Source: Helianthus annuus
Taxonomy: Eukaryota; Streptophyta; Magnoliopsida; Asterales; Asteraceae
Length of the DNA stretch: 64,000 bases
Reading direction: 5' to 3'
NCBI RefSeq assembly: GCF_002127325.2
Contig: NC_035447.2
Coordinates: 28,260,249-28,324,248, forward strand
A program made the position numbers and the translations under genes. Positions within the stretch are counted from its first letter, which is position 1, and each line of letters starts with the position of its first letter. Under the pieces are notes generated by a model. That model worked only from the letters and a program-made list of their open reading frames with translations, was not told the origin of the DNA and made no database searches. Of the stretch, positions 12,201 to 23,601 are shown one piece after another.

Positions 12201-12524
12201 ATGGGTAAACAAAAGATTTCTGCTATCTACCGCAAATTAGATAGTACACCCAAAGAACAGGGAACCTCTTCCTCCAAATCTCCCACCAATTTAGAAGAAG
12301 GAATCTTTGTCCGTAAGACAAATTATGAAAACCCTCTTACCCTGGAGAAAAGAAATTCAATTCTTAGAAAGGGTCAAGAGAAAAAGAAACCCCAAGCCAA
12401 GAGAGTGAGGTTTAACCCAGAAATTTAGGAAATTAACAGTAATCCACCAGGGGAAAATAACTTAGATGAAAAATGGGCAAACCTGTATATGCTCGCTACT
12501 ATAGCAGAAAATGCAAATCTTTAA
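12201..12524 (+). pseudogene. R2 accessory ORF a, upstream of gag
   Basis: A 107-codon frame starts MGKQKISAIYRKLDSTPKEQ just after AAATTACAG, a possible splice acceptor. It is lysine-rich and basic in the first 75 residues (KKPQAKRVRFNPEI). A TAG at 12426-12428 interrupts it, and it then continues open in frame (EINSNPPGENNLDEKWAN) to TAA at 12522. No known domain is recognised. Ty3/gypsy chromoviruses usually have only gag-pol, so an extra upstream ORF is unusual. The position before gag and the in-frame continuation past one stop argue that it once coded. Whether it is spliced to gag is unknown. Confidence 0.45.
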
Positions 12525-12684
12525 AACTCTAAATCTAGAAATAAGTACTTCCCAGTAAATAAATAAATAAATCTGAGTGTGTTCTGTTTGCTGTTATATT
12601 GTACAAATTGGTGTGCAATAAAAATGTTTATTTGTTAAACTTTGTTCCAAAGTTTTAACTTAGCATTTTGTGCATTTTGCATAT

Positions 12685-13422
12685 ATGCCGTACAGCATGA
12701 ATGAGATGTCGGAAGCATTTTAGAATCTCAACCTCTATCCTGTGCCAATTGAAGTCTCCCACAACTTCACTGGTTACATTGCTGACATAGAGGAACCGCT
12801 AGAATTCCAAGCCCCACCGCTGGAAAAAGCAAAACCTAAAAAGAGGAGAAGATATATAGGGTGGCGAAAGGTGCGCCAAAGGAAACCTAGGAGACTCCCT
12901 AAAATAGAAAATCCTGTGAGTGTGAGCAAGGGAAAAGAAATAGAAATCGGAGAAAGTTCCAAGCCAGCAGAAATAGGGATAGACCTAAAGCAAACGGGAA
13001 TAGAGATCGGAGAAAGCTCTAAACAGTCTGAAGAAATCACATTCCAGGACGAAATAGACCGCCTACTGGATAATTGTGATATACTAGAGACTATAAACGA
13101 TAATCTCTTCTCTTATCCTGCTACAGCCCAATTCCCAATAAACCTAGGACCAGCTATTCCAGACCCACTAGTTCACACCCGACCATTAGGTCAAATGGAA
13201 GAATGGTGGACCGATGACTGGCAATTCCAAAATATAGTCAATAGTCCCTATAGTTTTCTCCCACAGTTTGATCCAGAACCTATCCCTAATCCGCCAATGA
13301 GCTATGAAAATTTAGCTGAACTGCGTCAGTTTGGTGAAGAACTGATAGGCACCGGGAATAGGATTCGGGAAATGGGGGAACAAATCTCCTGGAAGTACGA
13401 CGAGAGGGAGCGTCGTTACTGA
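12685..13422 (+). pseudogene. R2 accessory ORF b, upstream of gag
   Basis: The frame opens at ATG 12685 (MPYSMNEMSEAF), hits a TAG at 12721-12723, and then runs open for 233 codons. Features seen: a very basic patch (KAKPKKRRRYIGWRKVRQRK, likely nucleic-acid binding or nuclear localisation); a twofold repeat around IEIGESSK; an acidic, proline-rich middle with LPQFDPEPIPNPP; and a charged C-terminus ending KYDERERRY. No family is recognised. It lies between ORF a and gag on the same strand, with 162 and 268 bases of spacing. It is long for a chance ORF in AT-rich DNA and the composition is protein-like. It could be a third structural or regulatory protein of this retrotransposon lineage. Confidence 0.6.
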
Positions 13423-13690
13423 AACTGCCAGTGAACCAAAAGATAGGAGGGGTTTGGAGAAGTTTGTTTGTATTATAACTAATATAGTAAACCTGACTTT
13501 GTAAAATGGGCAATAAAACACTGTAAGATAAAAAGTGTGTATTGAAGCAGGTATAATATATAAAACAAAACAGAAGTCGAGGTATCGACAATTTTGGCTA
13601 TGCTTGCATGTTATACTGATCTATGTGTTTATCTGTGATTTTGGTATCAATAATTAGACACTAATAATTCCTATTAATACTAATTAGCAG

Positions 13691-16600
13691 ATGGAAAACG
13701 CTAATAGTGAACCAGTTAATGAAGTAAATCAGTCTGAGCAAAATCAGGAAGATCAATATCTAACTAGACAAGATATTGAGCACTTTATTGCTCAAGGGAT
13801 AGCCAATGCTATTCCAGAAATTGTGGCTGCTGTTCAGAAACCTGTCGAACCACAATTAATTCCTAGTAAACGCACTCTGGAAGATAACGGCAGTAACAAC
13901 ATAAATGGAGGCGGCAATCATAACGATCATGATCCGCAACAGGCCCCACCCCCTAAGAAAATGAAAGCTGCAACGCCTGGTTGCACTTACAAAGAATTTC
14001 TTGCCTGTAAACCCGCAGAATTTTCAGGTAGTGAAGGGGCAACTGCAACACTGCGTTGGTTAGAGAAAATCGAGGCAGTAATTGCAATAAGTAAATGTGC
14101 TGAAGAAGATCAAGTGATGTATGCGTCAAACTTGTTTAAAGAAGGGGCGCTAGAATGGTGGAACACGGTGCTACAAGCAAAAGGAAGAAGGATGGCCTAT
14201 GCGATGAATTGGGAAGAATTTAAGAGTCTTGTAGAAAGAAAATTCTGTCCCGAATACGAGAAGGAACAAATGGCAAACAAGTTCCTGAGCCATCGTATGA
14301 TAGGTGTAGACTGTCGAGGATATACTTCGACATTCTTCGAATATGCGAGAGTGGTACCTTCCCTGGCTTCGCCAGAACCGGTACTCATTTCCCGTTATAT
14401 TTGGGGATTAATCGGAGAAATCCGTAACATCGTTAAAGCTGCGAGACCACGCACGATTGACGATGCTGTGGAATTAGCTAATACCTTAACCGATGAACTA
14501 GTCCGCACCAGAGAGGAAGATCGCAAGAAGGAATTGGCTCAGAAGATTACCCAAGGATTTCGCGTGGGTAATAGTAATAATAAGTTCAAAAAGAGGGGAA
14601 CATGGCAATCCTCATCACCTCCTTTCTGCAGAAATTGCAAAAAGAAACACTATGGACAGTGCAATATATTTTGCAACTTCTGCAAGGCAAAAGGACATCG
14701 GGAAGAAGACTGCAGAAGGAAAACAAGAATTTGTTATAACTGCAGAGAAACGGGACATTTCCAATCTGAATGTCCTAAGTTAGCTAAACTAGCAGACAGT
14801 AGAGCTAAAACGACCGAAGGAATAACTAAGAAAAATGCACGAGCATTCCAGCTGACCACTCAAGAAGCCAAACTCATTCCAGACGTGATAGCGGGTACGT
14901 TCTTAGTGCATAACGTCTATGCAAAAGTATTATTTGATTCTGGTGCAAACCAAAGTTTCATTAATACTGCATTCTGCCAAGCTCTTAACTTACCTCTAAC
15001 TACCCTTAGGCAGATCTTTACTGTTGAAACGGCAGATGGAAATTCTGTCAACATAGACAAGGTTTTGCAAGAAGAAGAGATAGAACTGTTAGGCCATAAG
15101 TTTTCTGCAAACCTGTTACCTATGAATTTAGCCGGATTTGATGTAGTATTAGGAATGGATTGGTTAATAGCCAACCATGCTCGAATCCTGTGTGATAAGA
15201 ATTCCGTAGAAATCCGTACACCCACAGGAGAAGTAATTCTAATTACAGGAGATAGACCTCGAAAACCACTGAAATTCATTTCAGTAATGAAATTGGCTAG
15301 TTATTCAAGGAAACAAGAAACAGTGTATATGATTTCTGTAATCATTAACACTAAAAGTAAGGAACTCCAGGACATCCCTATAAGTTTCAGAATACCCAGA
15401 TGTTTTTCCAGAAGAATTACCTGGGTTACCACCTGATAGGGAAGTAGAGTTTAGAATTCATTTAATTCCAGGTACTACACCAATAGCTAAGACACCTTAT
15501 CGATTAGCACCTACTGAAATGCTAGAATTGAAAAAGCAGTTAGATGAATTACTAAGCAAAGGATTTATACAACCTAGTTCATCCCCTTGGGGTGCACCAG
15601 TGTTGTTTGTGAAAAAGAAAGATGGGTCGATGAGAATGTGTATCGATTATAGGGAATTGAATAAGGTTACAATTAAGAATCGATACCCACTACCTAGGAT
15701 TGATGATCTTTTTGATCAATTGCAAGGAGCTAGGTATTTCTCTAAGATAGACTTAAGATCAGGATATCACCAGCTGAAAGTGCAAGAGGAGGACATACCT
15801 AAAACTGCTTTCAGAACTAGGTATGGTCATTATGAGTTTACAGTCATGCCCTTTGGATTAACAAATGCTCCAGCTGCATTTATGGACATGATGAATAGGA
15901 TCTGTAAACCCTACTTGGATAAATTTGTGATCGTTTTCATTGACGATATACTTATTTATTCCAAAAGTCAGGAAGAACATTGTGAGCACTTGCATGCACT
16001 CTTAACATTGTTAAGAAAGGAAAAACTTTATGCCAAATTCTCGAAGTGTGAATTCTGGCTACAAGAAGTGCAATTTTTAGGTCATATGGTGAATCACGAA
16101 GGAATTCACGTAGATCCTGCTAAAATAGAAGCAATCACAAATTGGAAGGTTCCGCAAACAGTTATGGAAATTAGAAGTTTTCTAGGCTTAGCTGGATACT
16201 ATAGACGATTTATTAAAGATTTCTCTAAGATAGCTGTACCTTTGACTAAGCTAACCTGTAAGGCAGTTAAGTTCGAATGGGGAACTAAACAAGAAGAAGC
16301 CTTTAGGATTCTAAAGCACAAATTAACGAATGCTCCAATTTTAGCTTTACCCGAAGGAACCGAGGATTTTGAAGTATACTGTGATGCTTCAAAATTAGGA
16401 TATGGATGTGTGTTGATGCAACGCAAAAAGGTATTGCGTATGCCTCTAGGCAATTGAAAAAGCACGAAGAAAATTATACAACTCATGACTTAGAATTAGG
16501 AGCCATAATTTTTGCCCTTAAAATTTGGAGACATTATCTGTATGGAAGTAAGTTTACTATCTATACGGACCATAAGAGTTTAAGGTATATATTTGGGCAA

Positions 16601-18187
16601 AAAGAGTTAAATATGAGACAAAGAAGGTGGATGGAAATCTTAAGTGATTACGACTGTGATATTCAATATCACGAAGGAAAGGCAAACGTAGTCGCAGACG
16701 CCTTAAGTCGTAAGTATCATGAAAAGCAAAAGCGAGTCCGTGCTCTTAGGTTAAATCTACAATTAGATTTAATGGAACAAATAAAGGAAGTTTAGGGAAC
16801 GGCAATCAAGGACGATGCCGAAGGAATGAAAGGTTACCTAAAGGAATTAGAACAAGGAAAAGATGGAATTTGGAGATTCCACAAGAAACGAATTTGGGTA
16901 CCTAAGCAAGGAGAATTAAGAAATAAGATTTTAGAAGAATCTCATAAATCTAGGTATACTGTACATCCAGGAAATAATAAGATGTACCAAGATTTAAGAA
17001 ATAATTTTTGGTGGATAGGAATGAAAAAGGATATAGCCGAATACGTATCTAAGTGTCTAACATGTTCACAAGTTAAAGTCGAACATCAGAAACCTTCAGG
17101 ACTACTACAACAGTTAGAAATGCCTGTATGGAAATGGGAACTCATAACAATGGATTTTGTTACTAAGTTACCCAAAACCAGAAAAGGCAATGATGCTATT
17201 TGGGTAATTGTGGATCGATTAACCAAATCAGCTCATTTTCTACCAATGAAGGAAACCTTTAGCATGGAAAGGTTAGCCAAGTTATACGTAGATGAAGTAG
17301 TATCCTTACATGGAGTCCCACTCTCCATTGTATCGGATAGAGATAGTCGTTTCACTTCCCGTTTCTGGACAAGTTTCCAAGAAGCAATAGGAACTCGACT
17401 CAATTTAAGTACCGCATATCATCCTCAAACGGACGGACAAAGTGAAAGGACGATACAAACCCTGGAAGACATGCTCCGAGCATGTGTAATTGACTTTGGT
17501 GGTAATTGGGATAGCCATTTACCATTAATTGAATTCTCCTATAACAATAGTTATCATTCGAGCATCGAAGCTGCTCCATTCGAAGCACTGTATGGACGTA
17601 AGTGCAGAACTCCCGTTTGCTGGGCAGAAATAGGAGAAAGTCGGTTATCAGGTCCAGAGATTGTACATGAGACTACAGACAAAATAACTCAAATCAAGGA
17701 AAGATTAAAGACAGCTAGAGATCGTCAGAAGAGCTATGCAGACAATCGTCGCAAGCCATTAGAATTCCAAGTCGGAGACAAAGTACTATTAAAAGTATCT
17801 CCTTGGAAAGGAGTAGTACGATTTGGTAAGAAAGGAAAACTGAGTCCAAGATATGTCGGACCATTCCCAGTGATCCAACGAATAGGACCAGTAGCTTATC
17901 GTTTACAACTACCAGAAGAATTAGCTGGAGTACATGATGTGTTTCATGTATCCAATCTTAAGAAATGTTTATCAGACGAATCCCTGGTAGTACCTCTTCA
18001 AGATATAGAGATAAACGAAAAGCTGAAATTCATAGAGAAACCCTTACAAATAGAAGACCGGAAGATCAAGTTTCTCAAACACAAACGACTAGTGCTAGTA
18101 AAAGTCAAATGGGAATCCAAGAGAGGACCAGAGTATACTTGGGAACTGGAATCAGAAATGAAGCGAAAGTACCCTCATTTATTCTAG
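13691..18187 (+). pseudogene. gag-pol: R2 gag-pol polyprotein, broken
   Basis: The start at 13691 follows ATTAGCAG. Gag includes CKPAEFSGSEGATATLRWLE and ALEWWNTVLQ, then three zinc knuckles (CRNC, CNFCKAKGHREEDC, CYNCRETGHFQSEC). The protease active site is VLFDSGANQSF. RT contains [20 protein letters not shown] and the catalytic FIDDILIY. RNase H shows [10 protein letters not shown] and YTDHKSL. Integrase shows an HHCC finger (ending CLTCSQVK), the catalytic D in MDFVTKLP, D in [11 protein letters not shown] and E in [14 protein letters not shown]. The chromodomain-like end is [21 protein letters not shown]. Defects: one extra base at 15381-15383; one missing base near 16434; TAG at 16793-16795. 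From 16826 to 18187 the frame is intact. The element is therefore not autonomous now, but the damage is slight. Confidence 0.95.
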
Positions 18188-18213
18188 TAAATCTCGAGGA
18201 CGAGATTTTTCTC

Positions 18214-18226
18214 AAGGTGGGGAGGA
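18214..18226 (+). other. R2 polypurine tract
   Basis: AAGGTGGGGAGGA directly precedes the 3' LTR and would prime plus-strand DNA. Just upstream lies CTCGAGGACGAGATTTTT, which R1 shares in a similar form, suggesting related lineages. Confidence 0.88.
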
Positions 18227-19676
18227 TGTAACAACTGCCACTAAAATCAATAGTTAGGACAATAATTAGTCAATAAGAAAACCCTAATTGGGACACCCAA
18301 TTAATTCTGCACTAACCCTAAAAGTTTCAGAATGATCAGAATCAGGATTAGGGCCCCTAAAACTCGAGGGGGGCAAACCCTAGTTGATAATTATCTAAAA
18401 TAAAACGTTGCTCTGTTCTAATTGGCTAGATCTTTGAATCACCCAAGCTAGTCCCGAGTCTAGGCAGCCTATGAATTAGACTGCTTAGCTTACGGACCGT
18501 AAGGGGTCCGGCATACGGTCCGTAAGGGAGACCCAAAAATTAGTATAAATAGCCGACCTTGGGACTTGAACAGAGAACTTGAAACGACGTAAATAGCTTC
18601 TGTGTATGTCGAGTTAAGGCCATAATACTACAATAAACACACACGATCACGAGGTGCTGCCGCAATCAGGGTAATAACTCGATCGCTATTACAATTCAAC
18701 GTCCAACGATTGTCCGAGTGTTGCTCAAATTGAGCTTGTACTTTGTTATTCATTGTGATTTCAACTTGAATGTTTGAGTGCTGTTCGAATTCGGACTATG
18801 CTCTGTCATTCGTTGTGAATCCATTGGATTATTAAGTATCGCACTTGATAATAGTTGTGAGGGTTTAATCTCGTGAATTGACGTAACTGCTGAATTAGTT
18901 ACTAATCCCGTTTGTGTGTGCATTGTTATTTAAATTAGATTAGAAGGCTAATCAGTAAAGCTTATACTCTGCTCGTAAATCTGCAATGTGAGTCATTCCC
19001 CTTTTATAAACTCTTTTCTCACAGTTTGTGAGTCATTCTCTTTTTATCAACTGTTTTACAAAAATCCAAGTTATTTTTAAAGTTATAGTTACAGTGATTA
19101 AGTCTATGTAATCACCAAGTTACAGCCGGTATGTGGGGTTTTGTATACATTACTTGTTTCCCGTCACACTTGGACAAACGGGTGGCCAAGGGGTGATCTG
19201 ACCACAGTCACAGACACCATTGGACAAATGGGCTAGCCAATGGATGGTCGAGTGACAAATACTGTGGGTAGTTGGTTTGATATCAGAAACATTGTAATTC
19301 CCCTTAATACTGTAGATTATAACAAATGTGTCGTTTTCAGCAAAATGAATGATTCACTCAGTATTTCCCCGCTGACAAAACCTTTTTCAAACATATTTCA
19401 GGTGATCTGGTATGAGCAAAGAAAAGTGCCGTGGAGCACTCCCAGCTTAGAAAAGTTGCTCAATGTAAATAAATAAATGAACATGTTTTAAAAATAAAGA
19501 TTTCCCTGAGAATATTGTAAATTTCGGGAATTTATCCCTAAGTTATAAAACGAGCAGTTTAAACTATTGAAAGATCCTGTTTTTAAAAAGACTTCCGTTG
19601 TCGCTTAAATTAAATACCACGGGATTCCTGTCCCGCGGCTCCTGAAACGGGTCAAACCGGGTCGGGGGCCGTGACA
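18227..19676 (+). repeat. R2 3' LTR
   Basis: Direct repeat of 10589-12062. It lacks 18 bases near 18702 and 7 bases near 19512. Ends are TGTAACAACTG and GGCCGTGACA. Confidence 0.95.
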
Positions 19677-19681
19677 CCATG

Positions 19682-22600
19682 TCTAGACTGGTTCCTTACC
19701 TTGTGACCCCAGAACCCAAGAGAATCGCTCGCTTCATTGGGGGTTTAGCCCCAGAAATCAAAGCCAGTGTTAAGGCTTCAAGACCTGCTACTTTTAGATC
19801 AGCAGCTGATCTATCTCTATCCCTCACATTAGATGCGGTCAGGCTGAGATCGCTCAAGAACTCGGAAGAGAGTAAGAGGAAGCGTGAGGATGATACCTCA
19901 CGAAGGTCTGAGAAGAAGCATAAAGGTAATTCGGACCACAAGAAAGAATCTGGGTCCAACAAGGGTAACCAGCGAACTGAAGAAAAGCCAAAGTGCACAA
20001 CTTGCCAGAAACGCCACTTTGGAAAGTGCAGGCTTGAGACCAAGTCCCAATCAGGATCACCTGCATGTGGGTTATGCAAGTCTAAGGAGCATAAGACTAT
20101 TGACTGCAAAAGGATTAAAGATGCTACCTGCTAGGCTGCAATGAGAAAGGGCACATTAAGACTAACTGCACTAAATACGCCAAGAAACCTGAGGAAGCCA
20201 AGAAGACCAATGCTAGGGTCTTCCAAATGAACGTACAGGAGGCAATTCAGGACGACAACGTGATCACAGGTACCTTTCTCATAAATGATATATATGCAAG
20301 AGTGTTGTTTGATTCTGGTGCTGATAAGTCGTTCGTAGATAATAAGTTTTGCGAGTTGTTGAAATTGCCTGTTAAAACCTTAAGTGTGAAATATGAGGCG
20401 GAATTAGCTGATGGTACCTTAGAAACCGCCTCAACCGTTTTAGACGGATGTTTTATATCCATTAGGAACCACTCTTTTCCTATGTCTTTGCTTCCTTTGA
20501 AGTTAGCCGGATTTGATATAGTATTGGGCATGGATTGGTTATCGCATAACCAAGCCCAGATCATCTGCAACAAGAAACAAGTGGTAATTAAGACTCCGTC
20601 TGGTGAGTCACTTACCATTCAGGGAGATACCCGGTATGGATTACCTGGGCAAGTGTCTATGCTCAAGGCATCTAGATGTCTGAAGAAGGGTTGTGTCATT
20701 TTTATGGTACAAGTGACCATTGATGAGCAGAAGCCCAAGATTGAAGATATTCCAGTCATTTCTGAATACCCTGAAGTTTTCCCTAAAGAACTACCTGGCT
20801 TGCCACCAGATAGACAAGTGGATTTTAGAATTGACATCATCTCCAGAGTAGCGCCTGTTGCAAGAGCACCTTATAGGTTAGCACCAACAGAGATGAAGGA
20901 ATTAAGGACGCAGCTAGATGATTTGCTAGCCAAAGGTTTTATTAGGCCTAGTTCATCTCCTTGGGGAGCGCCAATCTTGTTTGTCAAGAAAACGGATGGA
21001 TCGATGCGTTTATGTATTGATTATCGTGAGCTTAATAAGGTTACTATCAAGAATAGGTATCCTTTGCCCAGGATCGACGATCTGTTCGATCAACTGCAAG
21101 GAGCAAGTTACTTCTCTAAGATCGACTTGAGGTCAGGCTATCATTAGTTGAAGGTCAAGGAGGAAGATGTGCACAAGACTGCATTTAGGACTCGTTATGG
21201 TCATTACGAGTTCCTAGTGATGCCTTTTGGGCTCACTAATGCACCTGCCGCGTTTATGGATCTCATGAATCGCGTCTGCAAGCCTTATTTGGATAAATTT
21301 GTCATCGTCTTCATCGATGACATCCTCATCTACTCGAAGAGCCAAGCTGACCACGAGAAGCATCTCCATTGCATTCTGAAACTGCTTCATCAAGAAAAGC
21401 TCTATGCCAAATTTTCTAAGTGTGAATTCTGGCTTCGTGAAGTCCAATTCCTTGGACATGTGGTTAGTGAGTGTGGTATCCAAGTAGATCCCGCTATGAT
21501 TGAAGCTATTATGAACTGGCAAGAGCCAAAGACGCCTACGAAAATTCGAAGTTTTCTAGGACTGGCAGGATACTATAGGCGATTTATCGAAAACTTCTCA
21601 AGAATTGCAGCACCCCTGACTCTTCTCACTCGCAAGAATAGCAAGTTCAATTGGGGGCCTAAGCAGCAAGAATCCTTCGATGTTTTGAAGCAGAAGTTGA
21701 GCAACGCTCCAGTGCTGACGTTGCCAGATGGAATTGATGAGTTCGTAGTATATTGTGATGCATCACACACCGGGATAGGGTGTGTGCTTATGCAGAAAGG
21801 CAAGGTCATTGCCTATGCTTCACGCCAGTTAAAAGTGCATGAGAAGAATTACACCACCCATGATTTGGAATTGGGTGTCGTTGTATTTGCACTTAAGCTT
21901 TGGAGGCACTATCTGTATGGAACTAAGTGTGTGATCTATTCAGATCGCCTTCAACATCTGTTCAATCAAAAGGATTTGAACATGAGGCAGCGACGCTAGA
22001 TGGAAACTCTGAACGATTATGATTGTGAGATAAGATACCATCCAGGCAAGGCAAATGTGGTTGCTGATGCCTTAAGTAGAAAGGAAAGAGTGAAGCCAAT
22101 AAGAATCAATGCCAAAAGCATTGAGATAAAGAACGGTTTAAATGAAAGATTGTTAGCTGCACAGAAGGAAGCTTTCTTGGAAGCTAACTATCCTAATGAA
22201 AAGCTAGGAGTAACTGAAGAACAGTTATCTTATGGTAAGGACGGAATCCTAAGGTTAAATGGACGAATATGGGTTCCAGTGTATGGAGGACTTCGGGAAG
22301 TTATCCTCCAGGAAGCCCACAGTTCCAAATATTCCGTTCATCCTGGAGCTGATAAGATGTACCAGGATTTAAAGGCGAATTATTGGTGGATAGGCTTGAA
22401 GAAGTCTATAGCTGCCTATGTAGCTAAATGCTTGACGTGTCCTCAAGTCAAGGCTGAACATCAGAAGCCGTCAGGTTTGCTGCAACAGCCTGAAATTCCC
22501 ACTTGGAAATGGGAAATGGTGACAATGGATTTCATCACCAAGCTGCCTAAGACGAAGAAAGGAAATGATACTATATGGGTGATAGTAGATAGACTGACTA

Positions 22601-23565
22601 AGTCAGCACATTTCCTACCCATTAAGGAGACTTATAGCTCCGATATGTTGGCCCAATTGTATGTTGATACGATTGTATCTCTGCATGGAGTGCCAGTGGC
22701 TATTATCTCTGACAGAGATACCAGATACACGTCACACTTTTGGAAAAGTTTCCAACAGTCTTTAGGCACGCATTTAAATTTCAGTACGGCTTACCATCCT
22801 CAGACGGATGGGCAGAGTGAGCGTACCATCCAGACTCTGGAAGACATGCTTCGTGCATGTGTAATTGATTTAGGAGGTAGCTGGGATAAGCACCTGCCGT
22901 TGGTCGAGTTCTCCTACAACAATAGCTACCATACAAGCATTCAGGCTGCGCCTTTTGAGGCATTACATGGTAGAAAATGCAGAACGCCTATTTGTTGGGC
23001 AGAAGTAGGAGAAGCCCAATTATCAGGACCAGATATAGTCTTGGAAACGACGGACAAGATTGTCCAGATTCGTGATCGCCTGAAAGCTGCCAGGGATAGG
23101 CAGAAGAGTTATGCTGATAAAAGGCGAAAACCTCTAAAGTTTGAGGTTGGTGATAAAGTTTTGCTCAAAGTATCACCCTGGAAGGGAGTGATGCGATTTG
23201 GTAAGAAAGGTAAGCTAAGCCCGAGGTATATAGGACCATTCGAGATCGTCGAATGTGTAGGATCAGTGGCTTATAAGTTAAACTTACCTGAAGAGCTCAG
23301 TGGTATTCACAATGTCTTCCACATCTGCAATCTGAAGAAATGCCTAGCTGACGAATCACTAGTCATACCACATACAGATGTGCATATAGATGAGAGCTTG
23401 AAATTTGTGGAGAAACCTTTGTTGATTGAGGATCGACAGGTTAAGAAGCTTCGGAGGAAGCATGTGCCTATTGTAAAGGTCAAATAGGATGCCCGCAGAG
23501 GACCCGAGTACACGTGGGAGGTAGAATCCACAATGAAGGAAAAGTACCCTCATTTATTTCAGTAA
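19682..23565 (+). pseudogene. gag-pol: R1 gag C-terminus and pol, broken
   Basis: Gag resumes in frame after the R2 target duplication (SRLVPYLVTPEPKRIARFIG), with zinc knuckles CTTCQKRHFGKC and CGLCKSKEHKTIDC. The third knuckle is split by a 1-bp deletion that creates TAG at 20132-20134. Protease: [29 protein letters not shown], then [12 protein letters not shown]. RNase [11 protein letters not shown]. Integrase: HHCC finger ending [41 protein letters not shown]. Chromodomain-like tail to TAA at 23563-23565. Further damage: TAG at 21145-21147 and at 21997-21999, a 6-bp loss in RNase H near 21946, and TAG at 23485-23487. All three stops fit C-to-T or G-to-A changes from CAG or TGG codons. Confidence 0.95.
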
Positions 23566-23587
23566 ATCTCGAGGTCGAGATTTCTTT

Positions 23588-23601
23588 TAAGGGGGTGAGG
23601 A
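23588..23601 (+). other. R1 polypurine tract
   Basis: AAGGGGGTGAGGA abuts the 3' LTR start TGTAACACC (23602). Confidence 0.88.

Larger units (their letters stand above)
10589..19676 (+). mobile_element. R2: Ty3/gypsy LTR retrotransposon nested in R1 gag
   Basis: The 5' LTR is 10589-12062 (1474 bp) and the 3' LTR 18227-19676 (1450 bp). The 3' copy lacks an 18-bp and a 7-bp stretch. The target duplication CCATG is perfect (10584-10588 and 19677-19681). The order is PBS, two accessory ORFs, gag with three CCHC-type knuckles, protease, RT, RNase H, integrase, chromodomain-like tail and PPT, in one 4.5-kb coding stretch broken by two frameshifts and one nonsense codon. About 19 substitutions were counted by eye between LTRs (about 1.3 percent), fewer than in R1, as expected for the later insertion. 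The lineage is probably Tekay-like. Confidence 0.96.

Noticed and set aside
18190..18226. env-like ORF downstream of pol in R1 or R2
   Set aside because: Only a few tens of bases separate the pol stop from the PPT in both elements.
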